The notes below the pieces were generated by a model, which saw only the letters and a list, made by a program, of their open reading frames with translations, did no database searches and was not told the DNA's origin. From Actinocorallia populi (lineage in GTDB: Bacteria > Actinomycetota > Actinomycetes > Streptosporangiales > Streptosporangiaceae), in the NCBI RefSeq assembly GCF_002995495.1, contig NZ_PVZV01000010.1, positions 233,924 through 297,923 on the forward strand: a DNA stretch of 64,000 nt, given 5' to 3'. The translations under genes and the position numbers were made by a program. Below, piece after piece: positions 46,863-55,211 of the stretch. Position 1 is the first letter of the stretch. Each line of letters opens with the position of its first letter.

Positions 46863-48572
46863 TCAGGCGTGTCCGTCCTTGTCCCGGGCCGCGATCTCCA
46901 GCAGCTCCTCGGCGTGGGCGCGCCCGAGCTCGCTGTCCTCCAGCCCGGCCAGCATCCGGGAGAGCTCCCGGACCCTGGCGTCGGTGTCCAAGGTTTGCAC
47001 ACCGCTGCGGATCACGGTGCCGTCATCGGACTTTTCGACCAGAAGGTGCTGGTCGGCGAACGCCGCGACCTGCGGCAGGTGGGTGACCACGATCACCTGC
47101 GCGGTCCGCGCCAGCTTGGCCAGGCGGCGGCCGATCTCGACCGCGGCCTTGCCGCCCACGCCCGCGTCGACCTCGTCGAAGACGAAGGTGGGGACCGGGT
47201 CGGCGCCGGCGAAGACCACCTCGATGGCGAGCATCACCCGCGACAGCTCGCCGCCGGAGGCGCCCCGGTTCAGCGGCAGCGCGGGCGCTCCCGGATGCCC
47301 GGCCAGCCGCAGCTCGACCTCGTCGACGCCGTGCGGGGTGAACCCGGCGGTGCGGGTGAGCGCGACCACGATGCACGAGTGCGGCATGGCCAGCGCCGAC
47401 AACTCGGCGGTGACCGCCTCGGAGAAGCGCTCGGCCGCGGCCTGGCGCACCTCGGTCACCCGGGCGGCCAGCTCGTGCAGCCGCTCGGCCAGCTCGGCCT
47501 CCTCGGCCTCCAGGCCGGTGATCCGCTCGTCGTCGCCCTCCAGCTCCTGCAGCCGCACGGCGGCGTCCCGCGCCCAGGCCAGCGCCTCGTCCACGCTGCC
47601 GCCGTACTTGCGGGCGAGCATCGACAGGTCGGCCCGGCGCTCCTGGACGGCGGCCAGCCGCTGCGGGTCGGCCTCGACGGACTCGGTGTAGGCGGCCAGC
47701 TCGCCGCCGATGTCGGCGATCAGGTAGCCGGCCTCGGCCAGCCGGTCGGCCAGCACGCCCAGCTCCGGGTCGTGGTCGCGCGCGGCCTCCAGCGCGCCGC
47801 GCGCGGTGCCCAGCAGGCTGGTGACGTCGGCGAAGGCCTCCGCCTGCGACGGGTCGCCCAGGAGCGCCTCGTGCGCGGTGTTGGAGGCCGTGCGCAGCGC
47901 GTCGGCGTTGGCGAGCCGCTCGTCCTCGGCGGCCAGCTCCACGTCCTCACCGGCCCGCGGGTCGACCTTCTCGATCTCCTCCAGCCCGAAGCGCAGCCGT
48001 TCGGCCTCGTCGGCGCGTTCGCGGGCCCGGGTCGTCAGCTCCTCCAGGAGCCTGCTGACCTCGCGGTGGCGCTGGTAGGCCTGGGTGTACTCGCGCAGCG
48101 GCTTGACCAGCTCGGCGCCCGCGTAGCGGTCCAGCGACTCGCGCTGGCGGCCGGGCTGCAGCAGCCGCTGCTGGTCGGACTGGCCGTGTACGGCCACCAG
48201 GTCGTCGGCGAGCGCCAGCAGCGTGCCGACCGGCACCGAGCGCCCGCCCAGATGGGCGCGGGAGCGGCCCTCGGCCGACACCGTGCGGGTGATGATCAGC
48301 GCGTCCTCGTCGAGCTCGCCGCCGGTCTCCTCCACCCGCGCCGCGGCCCGGCCCGCCGGGTCGAGCACGATCCGGCCCTCCACGACGGCCTTGTCGGCTC
48401 CCGGGCGCACCCGCCTCGGGTCGCCCTTGCCGCCGAACAGCAGCCCGAGGCTGGTCACCACCATGGTCTTGCCGGCGCCGGTCTCGCCCGTCACCACGTT
48501 GAAGCCCGGCGACAGCTCCAGCACGGCCTCGTCGATGACGCCAAGGCCCTTGATCCGGACCTCTTCGACCAT
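46863..48572 (-). CDS. recN: DNA repair protein RecN
   Basis: 569 residues, SMC-like. The Walker A GETGAGKTMVV is near residue 30, a long coiled coil fills about 150-380, and the C-terminal signature GASGGELSRVMLAIE and Walker B PTFVFDEVDAGVGG complete the ATPase head. RecN organises broken DNA ends for recombination. The ATG at 48572 is preferred over a TTG three codons earlier. It sits between nadK and steA in the conserved actinobacterial order. No LexA box is seen in the 76-base spacer upstream. Confidence 0.96.
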   Translation of the reverse strand: MVEEVRIKGLGVIDEAVLELSPGFNVVTGETGAGKTMVVTSLGLLFGGKGDPRRVRPGADKAVVEGRIVLDPAGRAAARVEETGGELDEDALIITRTVSAEGRSRAHLGGRSVPVGTLLALADDLVAVHGQSDQQRLLQPGRQRESLDRYAGAELVKPLREYTQAYQRHREVSRLLEELTTRARERADEAERLRFGLEEIEKVDPRAGEDVELAAEDERLANADALRTASNTAHEALLGDPSQAEAFADVTSLLGTARGALEAARDHDPELGVLADRLAEAGYLIADIGGELAAYTESVEADPQRLAAVQERRADLSMLARKYGGSVDEALAWARDAAVRLQELEGDDERITGLEAEEAELAERLHELAARVTEVRQAAAERFSEAVTAELSALAMPHSCIVVALTRTAGFTPHGVDEVELRLAGHPGAPALPLNRGASGGELSRVMLAIEVVFAGADPVPTFVFDEVDAGVGGKAAVEIGRRLAKLARTAQVIVVTHLPQVAAFADQHLLVEKSDDGTVIRSGVQTLDTDARVRELSRMLAGLEDSELGRAHAEELLEIAARDKDGHA

Positions 48573-48614
48573 CGGTCTCAAGGGGACACCTCATCCGCTC
48601 GCGCGTACCGTTTC

Positions 48615-48644
48615 TCCGCCGGACCGGACATCCGACCCGGCGGA
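48615..48644 (-). terminator. Possible hairpin between nadK and recN
   Basis: TCCGCCGG (48615-48622) pairs with CCGGCGGA (48637-48644) around a 14-base loop. It begins four bases after the nadK stop on the minus strand. It may attenuate, not end, transcription into recN. Confidence 0.4.
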
Positions 48645-48648
48645 AAGG

Positions 48649-49545
48649 TTATCGCTCCTGTGTGCGAACGCGCCCCCGCCAACCCGCGACGGGAAGCCCG
48701 AACTTGGTCACCAGCCGGTCGGTGAACGGGGTGAGGTGCAGCCGCGCCAGGCGCACCGGAACCTCGCTGCGCCGCACCTCGACCCGGGCCCCCGGCGGCA
48801 GGTCCACGGTCCTGCGCCCGTCACACCACAGTACGGCCCCCTCGTTCTCCTGGGTCACCTCGACGGCGACCGTGGAGGTCGGGGAGACCACCAGCGGCCG
48901 GGCGAACAGGGCGTGCGCGCTGATCGGCACCACCAGCATCGCCTCGACCTCCGGCCACACCACGGGGCCGCCCGCCGAGAAGGCGTAGGCGGTGGACCCG
49001 GTCGGGGTGGCGACCACCACCCCGTCGCAGCCCCAGTGCGACAGCGGGCGCCCGTCGATGCCGACGACGAGCTGCAGCAGCCGCTCCCGCGCCACCTTCT
49101 CCACCGAGGCCTCGTTCAGCGCCCAGGTGCGGTGGTCGGTGCCGTTGTGGCGCACCAGGACGTCGATCGCCATGCGCTCCTCGACGTCGTACTCGCCGGC
49201 GACGACCCGCGCCGCGACCGCCGCCAGATCGGCCCGCTCGGCCTCGGCCAGGAACCCGACGTGGCCCAGGTTGACGCCCAGCACCGGGGTGCCGGTCTCG
49301 CGGGTCAGCTCGGCGGCGCGCAGCAGGGTGCCGTCACCGCCCAGCACGATCACCAGCTCGGCGCCCTCGCCGGCCGCCCGGTCGGCCGGGCAGGCCTCGG
49401 CCCTGGCGCAGCCGATGTCCTCGGCCTCCTCCTCCAGCACCCGCACGCCGATCCCGGCGTCCTCCAGCTGCCGGATCACCAGCCGGGCGCTGGTGACCGC
49501 GCCGGGCCTGCCGGTGTGCGCCATGATCAGCACGGTGCGGGTCAT
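48649..49545 (-). CDS. nadK: NAD kinase
   Basis: 298 residues. It phosphorylates NAD to NADP. The family GGDGT motif is in VIVLGGDGTLLRAAEL, followed by GVNLGHVGFLAE, the NE of WALNEASVEK, and DGVVVATPTGSTAYAFSAGGP. The ATG overlaps the tlyA stop (ATGA). It is part of the tlyA-nadK-recN order shared with Mycobacterium Rv1694-Rv1696. The length is typical. Confidence 0.97.
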   Translation of the reverse strand: MTRTVLIMAHTGRPGAVTSARLVIRQLEDAGIGVRVLEEEAEDIGCARAEACPADRAAGEGAELVIVLGGDGTLLRAAELTRETGTPVLGVNLGHVGFLAEAERADLAAVAARVVAGEYDVEERMAIDVLVRHNGTDHRTWALNEASVEKVARERLLQLVVGIDGRPLSHWGCDGVVVATPTGSTAYAFSAGGPVVWPEVEAMLVVPISAHALFARPLVVSPTSTVAVEVTQENEGAVLWCDGRRTVDLPPGARVEVRRSEVPVRLARLHLTPFTDRLVTKFGLPVAGWRGRVRTQER

Positions 49546-50339
49546 CGGGGTCCCTCCGCCACCGCCCGTTCCAGGTCCTCCTCGGCCAGCGGTGGAGCAC
49601 CCGCCCGCAGCCACAGGAAGTACTCGACGTTGCCCGACGGGCCCGGAAGCGGGCTGGCCGCCACGCCCAGGACGCCGAGCCCGAGGGTCGCCGCGTACGC
49701 CGCGACCCCGCGCACGGCCTCCTTGCGCAGCTCCGGATCGCGGACGACCCCGCCCGCGCCGACGCGCTCCCTGCCCACCTCGAACTGGGGCTTGACCATC
49801 ATCGCGTAGTCGGCGCCGGGCGAGACGCACGCCCGGATCGGCGCCAGGACCTTGGTCAGGGAGATGAACGACAGGTCGCCGACGACGAGCTCGGGCGGCT
49901 CGCCGACGTGCTCGGGCGTCATGTCCCTGATGTTGAGCCGCTCGACCACGGTGACCCGCTCGTCGGTGCGCAGCGACCAGGCGATCTGCCCGTAGCCGAC
50001 GTCGACCGCCACCACGTGCGCGGCGCCCGCGCGCAGCAGCACGTCGGTGAAGCCGCCGGTGGAGGCGCCCGCGTCCAGGCAGCGCCGCCCCTCGACCTTC
50101 AGCCCGGCGAAGGCCTCCAGCGCCCCGGCGAGCTTGTGGCCGCCCCGGGAGACGTACTCGGGCCCGTCGTCGTGCTGTTCGACCACCACCGCCGCGGACG
50201 TCTCGACCTGGGTGGCGGCCTTGGCGGCGACCTGGCCGCCGACCTTCACCCGCCCCTCGGCGATCAGCTGTCCGGCGTGTTCGCGGGAGCGGGCGAGCTT
50301 GCGCCGGACCAGCTCGGCGTCGAGCCTGCGGCGGCTCAT
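49542..50339 (-). CDS. tlyA: TlyA-family rRNA (cytidine-2'-O)-methyltransferase
   Basis: 265 residues. An N-terminal S4 domain (about 3-62; RRRLDAELVRRKLARSREHA) binds RNA. The FtsJ-like methyltransferase has DAGASTGGFTDVLL as S-adenosylmethionine loop and MMVKPQFEVGRE near the active site with its Lys. In Mycobacterium TlyA methylates 16S and 23S rRNA and determines sensitivity to capreomycin. The ATG overlaps the stop of the small upstream gene. The frame upstream to 51314 is not coding. Confidence 0.96.
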   Translation of the reverse strand: MSRRRLDAELVRRKLARSREHAGQLIAEGRVKVGGQVAAKAATQVETSAAVVVEQHDDGPEYVSRGGHKLAGALEAFAGLKVEGRRCLDAGASTGGFTDVLLRAGAAHVVAVDVGYGQIAWSLRTDERVTVVERLNIRDMTPEHVGEPPELVVGDLSFISLTKVLAPIRACVSPGADYAMMVKPQFEVGRERVGAGGVVRDPELRKEAVRGVAAYAATLGLGVLGVAASPLPGPSGNVEYFLWLRAGAPPLAEEDLERAVAEGPR

Positions 50340-50527
50340 CCGGCCGGCCGCCCGTCGCGGGCCGGTCCGTCGGTGTCGGCGAGGACCTCCTGCAGGCCGA
50401 GATGCACCCGCTCGAAGACCGCGACATGCCCGGCGACCGGCGTCCCCGGCAGCGTGCCGAGGACGGCCAGCACGGCGTCGACCCGCTCGTCCCCGGTGGA
50501 CCCTGGCTCCATCTCCCCGCCCATCAC
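50336..50527 (-). CDS. Small conserved actinobacterial protein upstream of tlyA
   Basis: 63 residues. The core RVDAVLAVLGTLPGTPVAGH is followed by VAVFERVHLGLQEVLADTD, which looks helical and recurs (from memory) in small proteins at this position, such as Rv1693. It overlaps tlyA by ATGA, so it is co-translated. The first Met is doubled; either ATG may be used. No known function. It would be the promoter-proximal gene of the tlyA operon, its promoter lying in the 154-base divergent spacer. Confidence 0.8.
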   Translation of the reverse strand: MMGGEMEPGSTGDERVDAVLAVLGTLPGTPVAGHVAVFERVHLGLQEVLADTDGPARDGRPAG

Positions 50528-50681
50528 ACTCGACGATCACTCTGCCCGTGCAGACCGGGCGTCCCAGGAGGATTCGATGTTCCCGGCGTGCCGCGGTTCG
50601 CGTGCGGCACACGAAGAACGCTACCGTCCTGTGACGACGATGATGTCGGATGATGTCGACGGAACGGGGAATGGGCCTGTC

Positions 50682-51023
50682 ATGGCGACGGTGGAGGAGT
50701 GTGAGGCCGCCCTGGCCGACCTCGTGTCCCGTCTCGACGAGGTCGATCCGGGCAAGTGGGCCGAACACGCGGTCGACCGCACGATCAGCTGCCACATCAG
50801 CGACCTGGACGTGTCCTACGCCAGCCGGCTCAGCAAGGACGGCGTGGCGCCCTTCAGCCCCACCGGCGACCCGAGGTCCGCGCAGGTGCGCCTGACGATC
50901 GCCGCCCGCGACCTGGTCGACCTCGCCGCCGACCGCCTCAGCCCCACCAAGGCCTGGGCCACCGGCAGGCTCCGGATCGAGGCCAGCGTCCTGGACCTGC
51001 TGCGGCTGCGCAAGGTCCTGTGA
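50682..51023 (+). CDS. SCP2 sterol-transfer-domain protein
   Basis: 113 residues covering one SCP2 domain (ISCHISDLDVSYASRLSKDG, then LTIAARDLVDLAADRLSPTK and WATGRLRIEAS). This fold binds lipids; no catalytic site is seen. The ATG at 50682 is chosen because the preceding 35 codons have many A/T third bases, unlike coding DNA here. An ATG at 50577 with a strong AGGAGG five bases before it is in frame and is the main alternative, giving 148 residues. First gene of the plus-strand block inserted in the tlyA cluster. Confidence 0.8.
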   Translation: MATVEECEAALADLVSRLDEVDPGKWAEHAVDRTISCHISDLDVSYASRLSKDGVAPFSPTGDPRSAQVRLTIAARDLVDLAADRLSPTKAWATGRLRIEASVLDLLRLRKVL

Positions 51024-51045
51024 CCCCCGCCCCGTGATCTTCCCG

Positions 51046-51074
51046 TTGACAATTCCGGGGGAGAACTGTTTCAT
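51046..51074 (+). promoter_or_regulatory. Sigma-70-type promoter for the leader-peptide/nitroreductase unit
   Basis: TTGACA (51046-51051), 17 bases, TTTCAT (51069-51074; four of six match). An 8-bp stem CACCGGCC/GGCCGGTG (51094-51101 with 51117-51124, loop of 15) follows in the transcript. The leader to 51316 is about 235 bases and carries an eight-codon frame. Confidence 0.5.
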
Positions 51075-51157
51075 GACCTCCGTGTCCGCGTGACACCGGC
51101 CAGAGAGCAGTGGGCAGGCCGGTGATCGGGCGGCGCCTGAAACGAAGGAGCCGAGCC

Positions 51158-51184
51158 ATGGGCATCCCCTCCTCGCGCATCTGA
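51158..51184 (+). CDS. Candidate eight-residue leader peptide MGIPSSRI
   Basis: ATG GGC ATC ... TGA encodes MGIPSSRI behind AAGGAG with eight bases spacing, the best ribosome site in the spacer. It lies 132 bases upstream of the nitroreductase-hemerythrin gene. Such frames can attenuate transcription or translation, but there is no run of one amino acid to name a signal. It may also be chance. Confidence 0.4.
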   Translation: MGIPSSRI

Positions 51185-51316
51185 CGCCCGCCGTCCCGTA
51201 CGGCCCCCCTTTTCTCCGCAAGCGGTCCTCCGCTTCGCCGTGCGTTCTCGCCTTCACGGCCTTTCGTCTTCCGCGTTCTTCGCGACCCTTCTTCTCCCCT
51301 GGAGTTTCGAACACCC

Positions 51317-52207
51317 ATGCCTTCGTCCTTCAACGACGCGATCATCGAGGAGTTCCGCGCCAACGGCGGCCGGGTCGGCGGCCCCTTCGAGGGCGGCGAC
51401 CTCCTGCTGCTGACCACCACCGGCGCCCGGTCCGGCCGCGAGCACACCGTTCCCCTCGGCTACGTGCGCGACGGCGCGGACCTGCTCGTCGTGGGTTCCG
51501 CCGGAGGCTCCGACCGCCACCCCGCCTGGTACCGCAACCTGCTCGCCCATCCCATGGTCCGCGTCGAGATCGGTGCCGAGACGTACGGCGCCATCGCCGT
51601 CCCCGCCGAGGGCGCACGGCGGGAGGCCCTCTTCACCAAGGCCGTCGAGGCGGCCCCCGGCTACGCCGACTACCAGAAGCAGACGTCCCGCACCATCCCG
51701 GTCGTCATGCTCCAGCGCTCGGAGCCCGAGGCGGATGCTCCCCCGCCCGCCGACCTGGCCGGCAAGCTGCTGGAGGTGCACACCTGGCTGCGCTCGCAGC
51801 TCCAGCACGTGCGGGCCGAGGCCGACGCCTACTTCTCCGATCGGGAGCGCGGCGGTCCCGGCGCTCCCCCGGCCCTGGGCCTCCAGCTGCGCCAGCACTG
51901 CCTGGCCTTCTGCGAGTCCCTGAAGTTCCACCACACCAGCGAGGACGACCACCTCTTCCCCGCGCTCGAGAGCCACCACCCCCGCCTGCGCGAAGCGCTC
52001 GCCCGGCTCCGCGAGGAGCACGTGACGGTCGCCCGCATCCAGGCGGAGCTCCTCGCCCTGCTGGAAGGCGTCTCCACCGCCGATCCGGAGCGCTTCCGCG
52101 CCGAGTTGAAGCGCATGTCCGAAGAGCTCCAGGCCCACCTGGACTACGAGGAGGAGTCCCTGCTACCCGCTCTGGCCGAGATCCCCCTCCCGCCGGCCCC
52201 CGCCTGA
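51317..52207 (+). CDS. Deazaflavin-type nitroreductase fused to a hemerythrin domain
   Basis: 296 residues. The N-terminal part (about 1-135) resembles the Ddn/FGD-like split beta-barrel of F420-dependent nitroreductases (LLLTTTGARSGREHTVPLGY; HPAWYRNLLAHPMVRVEI). The C-terminal part (about 150-290) is a hemerythrin helix bundle with likely iron ligands in FHHTSEDDHLFPAL, REEHVTVARI and HLDYEEESLLPAL. The fusion could link a diiron oxygen/NO sensor to a reductase; cofactor use is inferred. Starts at an ATG with GGAG 13 bases upstream. Followed by a strong terminator. Confidence 0.88.
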   Translation: MPSSFNDAIIEEFRANGGRVGGPFEGGDLLLLTTTGARSGREHTVPLGYVRDGADLLVVGSAGGSDRHPAWYRNLLAHPMVRVEIGAETYGAIAVPAEGARREALFTKAVEAAPGYADYQKQTSRTIPVVMLQRSEPEADAPPPADLAGKLLEVHTWLRSQLQHVRAEADAYFSDRERGGPGAPPALGLQLRQHCLAFCESLKFHHTSEDDHLFPALESHHPRLREALARLREEHVTVARIQAELLALLEGVSTADPERFRAELKRMSEELQAHLDYEEESLLPALAEIPLPPAPA

Positions 52208-52218
52208 GCCACGCCCCC

Positions 52219-52257
52219 GCGAACCGCCCCGTCCGCGCCACGGACGGGGCGGTTCGC
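52219..52257 (+). terminator. Perfect 17-bp stem terminator
   Basis: Arms 52219-52235 (GCGAACCGCCCCGTCCG) and 52241-52257, with loop CGCCA, beginning 12 bases after the nitroreductase-hemerythrin stop. No U-tract, but the stem is exact. Confidence 0.8.
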
Positions 52258-52269
52258 CCGTTCCATACC

Positions 52270-52307
52270 TGCAAATTCGATCAAGCATGTGCTAACTTTT
52301 GTTTGCA
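52270..52307. promoter_or_regulatory. Putative ArsR operator region
   Basis: Outer arms TGCAAA (52270-52275) and TTTGCA (52302-52307) enclose AGCA-TG-TGCT (52284-52293). The region is AT-rich and ends 17 bases before the ArsR GTG, where an autoregulatory site is expected. Confidence 0.4.
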
Positions 52308-52323
52308 TGTACGAGGACACGTC

Positions 52324-52662
52324 GTGAGCCGATCCGGCCCGAGCGGAGACGAACTGCTGCGCGTGCTGAGCACGCTGGCCAACCCGCACCGGCTGCGGGT
52401 ACTGGCGGAGCTGGCCAGGGAGGACGACTACGTGAGCCGGCTGGCGCGGCGGCTGGGGATCAGCAGGCCCCTGCTCCAGGTCCACCTGCGCAAGCTGGAG
52501 GCAGCGGGCCTGGTGACCGCGCGGACGGAGTTGTCGGACGACGGCAAGGCGCTGAGGTACTACGAGGTCAACCCGTTCGCGATCGAGCTCACACCGCAGG
52601 CCGTCGAGGCCGCGGTGCGCACGCTGACCGTTCCCGGGGACGAGACGAAAGGATCAGGCTGA
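52324..52662 (+). CDS. ArsR-family transcriptional regulator
   Basis: 112 residues. Winged helix with NPHRLRVLAELAREDDYVSR and RLGISRPLLQVHLRKLEAAG; no Cys-based metal site (CxC) is present, so it need not sense metal. The GTG at 52324 has GAGGA seven bases upstream; an earlier TTG at 52303 is in frame but lacks that support. It overlaps the next gene by one base (TGATG). Its targets are probably itself, the membrane partner and perhaps the MMPL gene downstream. Confidence 0.88.
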   Translation: MSRSGPSGDELLRVLSTLANPHRLRVLAELAREDDYVSRLARRLGISRPLLQVHLRKLEAAGLVTARTELSDDGKALRYYEVNPFAIELTPQAVEAAVRTLTVPGDETKGSG

Positions 52663-52931
52663 TGGACGGGCACGAACTGGCGGAGGTCGCCGGTGCTGTG
52701 GGCATCTTCGCCTTCATCACCACGGTGATCACCGTGATCATCCTGCAGGTCGGGGCGACGGTCCGCGCCCGCGCGGTGCTGGCCCGCGAGGACGAGTACC
52801 GCAAGCTCGCCGAGGCCGCCGCGACGGCCCGGCAGGACACCGACAGGCGGCTCACCGAGATCGACGGCCGGCTCGCCTCGCTGGACGAGCGGATGCGTTC
52901 CCTGGACCGGGTGCTGCGCACCGTCGAATGA
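52662..52931 (+). CDS. Small membrane protein with C-terminal coiled coil
   Basis: 89 residues. One membrane segment (about 10-33; VGIFAFITTVITVIILQVGA) is followed by a charged helix with heptad-like Leu/Ile spacing (LTEIDGRLASLDERMRSLDR). The ATG shares a base with the ArsR stop, so it is co-translated with it. The pair resembles ArsR-small membrane units of actinomycetes, where the membrane part may hold or sense for the regulator; this is inference. Function unknown. Confidence 0.8.
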   Translation: MDGHELAEVAGAVGIFAFITTVITVIILQVGATVRARAVLAREDEYRKLAEAAATARQDTDRRLTEIDGRLASLDERMRSLDRVLRTVE

Positions 52932-52944
52932 CCCGGTGAACGTC

Positions 52945-52976
52945 CCGGGCCGCCGAGCGGCAACTCGGCGGCCCGG
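52945..52976 (+). terminator. Hairpin after the ArsR/membrane pair
   Basis: CCGGGCCGCCGAG (52945-52957) pairs with its complement (52964-52976) around CGGCAA, 13 bases after the stop. It suggests that the MMPL gene starts its own transcript, though no promoter is obvious in the 72 bases between. Confidence 0.6.
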
Positions 52977-53048
52977 ATGAAGAAACGCCATCCCGCCCCG
53001 TGGGGCGGGCTCTCACAGAACGCCCCTTCAGGGAAAGGACAGCAGTTC

Positions 53049-55211
53049 GTGCTGCCTGAACGCAAATCCCCCCTCGGCCCGCTGGTGGAGCGGATCGCCG
53101 GCTGGTCCGTACGGCACCGGGCGGCGGCGATCACCGGCTGGCTCGCCCTGGTGGCCGTCTCCGTGCTGGCGGGCCCGCTGCTCGGCCTGGCACCGGTGAA
53201 CAGCACCGATCCCGGCGAGTCCGGCCGGGCCGACCGCGTCCTCGACGCGCAGACCGCCTACGTCCCGTCACAGGAGAACGTCCTCGTCCAGCCCCGCGGC
53301 GACGGCCCCGGACCGGCCGTCGCGGGCTCCCCCGCCCGGCGCGCCGTCGAGGAGCTGACCGCGGGCCTGCGGTCGCTGCCCGGCGCGGTCACCGCGCTGC
53401 GCTCGCCGCTGGAGGAGGACGGCCTCCTGTCCTCCGACGGCCGCTCCGCCCTGGTCAACTTCCAGATCGCCGGGCCCCATGAGGAGTTCTCGGCCCACTA
53501 CGACGCGATCCGCTCGGAGGTCGGGCGGGTCGCCGCGCTCCACCCGGACGTCCGGGTCGCGCAGGCCGGGGACAAGAGCCTGTCCGACGCGGTGAACGAG
53601 GGCATCAAGGACGACATGAAGCGCGCGGAGTTCTTCTCCCTGCCGCTCACCGTCGTCATCCTCCTCGTGGTGTTCGGCTCGCTCATCGCCGCCGGAATCC
53701 CGCTCCTGCTGGCGATCACCAGCGTGCTCGGCGCGTTCGGCCTGCTCCAGGTGGCCGCGCACTGGGTCCCGGTCAACAGCGCGGCCTCCTCCATCGTCCT
53801 GCTGATCGGCGTCGCGGTCGGCATCGACTACTCGCTCTTCTACCTGCGCCGCTCCCGCGAGGAGAGGGCGGCCGGACGCGGCGTCGTGGAAGCCCTCGAG
53901 ATCACCGCGCGGACGTCCGGGCACGTCGTGGTCCTGTCCGGGCTCACCGTGATGGTGTGCCTCACGGGCCTGCTGTTCACCGGCCTGGACAACTTCAAGG
54001 GCCTGACCGCCGGGACGCTCCTCGTCGTCGGCATGGCGATGGTCGGCTCGGTCACCGTCCTGCCCGCGCTGCTGGCGGCGCTCGGCCCGCGGGTCGACCG
54101 GGCGCGGCTGCCCTTCCTGGGCCGCCGCGCCGAGGCCGGAAAGTCCCGTTTCTGGACGGCCGTGGCGGGCTTCGTGGTCCGCCGCCCGCTCTGGTCCGGC
54201 GGCCTGGCGGTCCTCGCGCTGGTCGTGATGACCGTCCCGGCGTTCGGCATGCGGCTCCAGGACGCCGCCGTCACCGACAGCCTCCCCCGGACGGTTCCCG
54301 TGGTGGACGCGGCGCTGCGCATGCAGGAGGCCTTCCCCGGAACCCCGTCTCCCGCCTGGGTCGTCCTGTGGGAGAAGCGGCCCGGCGCGCTGGACGAGCC
54401 CGGCGTCCGGCGGGCGGTGGACGAGCTGGGGCCGATCTCCACGGCCCGCGCCGGCCGGGTCCTGGTCGCCCGCGTGCCGCTCGCGCACTTCGGCACCGGC
54501 GAGACCGCCGACCGCTCCCTCGAGGACCTGCGGGCCCGAAAGGCACCCGCCGCGCTCGGCCCCCTGGACGGCGTCGACTACGCGGTCTCCGGCAAGACCG
54601 CCTTCGCGCGCGACTTCACCGAGCGGATCACCGAACGCTCCCCGCTGGTCGTCGGCTTCGTCCTCGCCCTGGCGTTCGTGCTGCTGGCCTCCTCGTTCCG
54701 CTCTCCGGCGATCGCGCTGATGTCGATCGTCCTCAACCTGCTGTCCCTGGGCGCGGCGTACGGCGTCCTCACCTGGGTCTTCCAGGACGGCCACTTCGGC
54801 TCCGTGCTCGGATTCACCCCCTACGGCGGGGTGATCGGCTGGCTGCCCCTGTTCATGTTCGTGATCCTCTTCGGGCTGAGCATGGACTACCACCTGTTCG
54901 TCCTCAGCCGCGTCCGCGAGCACCGAGCGGCGGGAGCGCCGGTGAAGGAGGCGATCGTGGCGGGCATCGGCACCGGCTCCGGGGTCGTGACCAGCGCCGC
55001 GACCGTCATGGTCGCCGCCTTCAGCGTCTTCGCGGTGCTGTCGGCGATCGAGTACAAGATGATGGGCGTCGGCCTCTCGGCCGCCATCCTGCTCGACGCC
55101 ACCCTCATCCGCGGGGTGCTGCTGCCCGCCGCGCTCACCCTGCTCGGCGACCGCCTGTGGCCCGTCCCGGCGACCGCCCGCCGCCCGGAGGCGCAACCGG
55201 TGGCCTCCTAG
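53049..55211 (+). CDS. MMPL-family RND transporter
   Basis: 720 residues with two similar halves, each with an outer loop and a bundle of six membrane segments (12 total). Proton-relay-type residues lie in VGIDYSLFYLRR and FGLSMDYHLFVLSR, the paired Gly-x-x-x-Asp-Tyr motifs of this superfamily. It exports lipids or hydrophobic compounds using the proton gradient. The GTG at 53049 follows GGGAAAGGA by about ten bases; an ATG at 52977 lies inside the hairpin 3' arm. The stop overlaps that of the convergent HAD gene in CTAG. Confidence 0.93.
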   Translation: MLPERKSPLGPLVERIAGWSVRHRAAAITGWLALVAVSVLAGPLLGLAPVNSTDPGESGRADRVLDAQTAYVPSQENVLVQPRGDGPGPAVAGSPARRAVEELTAGLRSLPGAVTALRSPLEEDGLLSSDGRSALVNFQIAGPHEEFSAHYDAIRSEVGRVAALHPDVRVAQAGDKSLSDAVNEGIKDDMKRAEFFSLPLTVVILLVVFGSLIAAGIPLLLAITSVLGAFGLLQVAAHWVPVNSAASSIVLLIGVAVGIDYSLFYLRRSREERAAGRGVVEALEITARTSGHVVVLSGLTVMVCLTGLLFTGLDNFKGLTAGTLLVVGMAMVGSVTVLPALLAALGPRVDRARLPFLGRRAEAGKSRFWTAVAGFVVRRPLWSGGLAVLALVVMTVPAFGMRLQDAAVTDSLPRTVPVVDAALRMQEAFPGTPSPAWVVLWEKRPGALDEPGVRRAVDELGPISTARAGRVLVARVPLAHFGTGETADRSLEDLRARKAPAALGPLDGVDYAVSGKTAFARDFTERITERSPLVVGFVLALAFVLLASSFRSPAIALMSIVLNLLSLGAAYGVLTWVFQDGHFGSVLGFTPYGGVIGWLPLFMFVILFGLSMDYHLFVLSRVREHRAAGAPVKEAIVAGIGTGSGVVTSAATVMVAAFSVFAVLSAIEYKMMGVGLSAAILLDATLIRGVLLPAALTLLGDRLWPVPATARRPEAQPVAS

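Noticed and set aside
48658..48672. LexA box near recN
   Set aside because: GCGAACGCGCC lacks the second half-site and lies inside the nadK 3' end.
50577..50681. Upstream ATG with excellent AGGAGG as start of the SCP2 gene
   Set aside because: About one third of codons end in A or T, unlike coding DNA here, and the SCP2 fold starts later; kept only as the alternative start.
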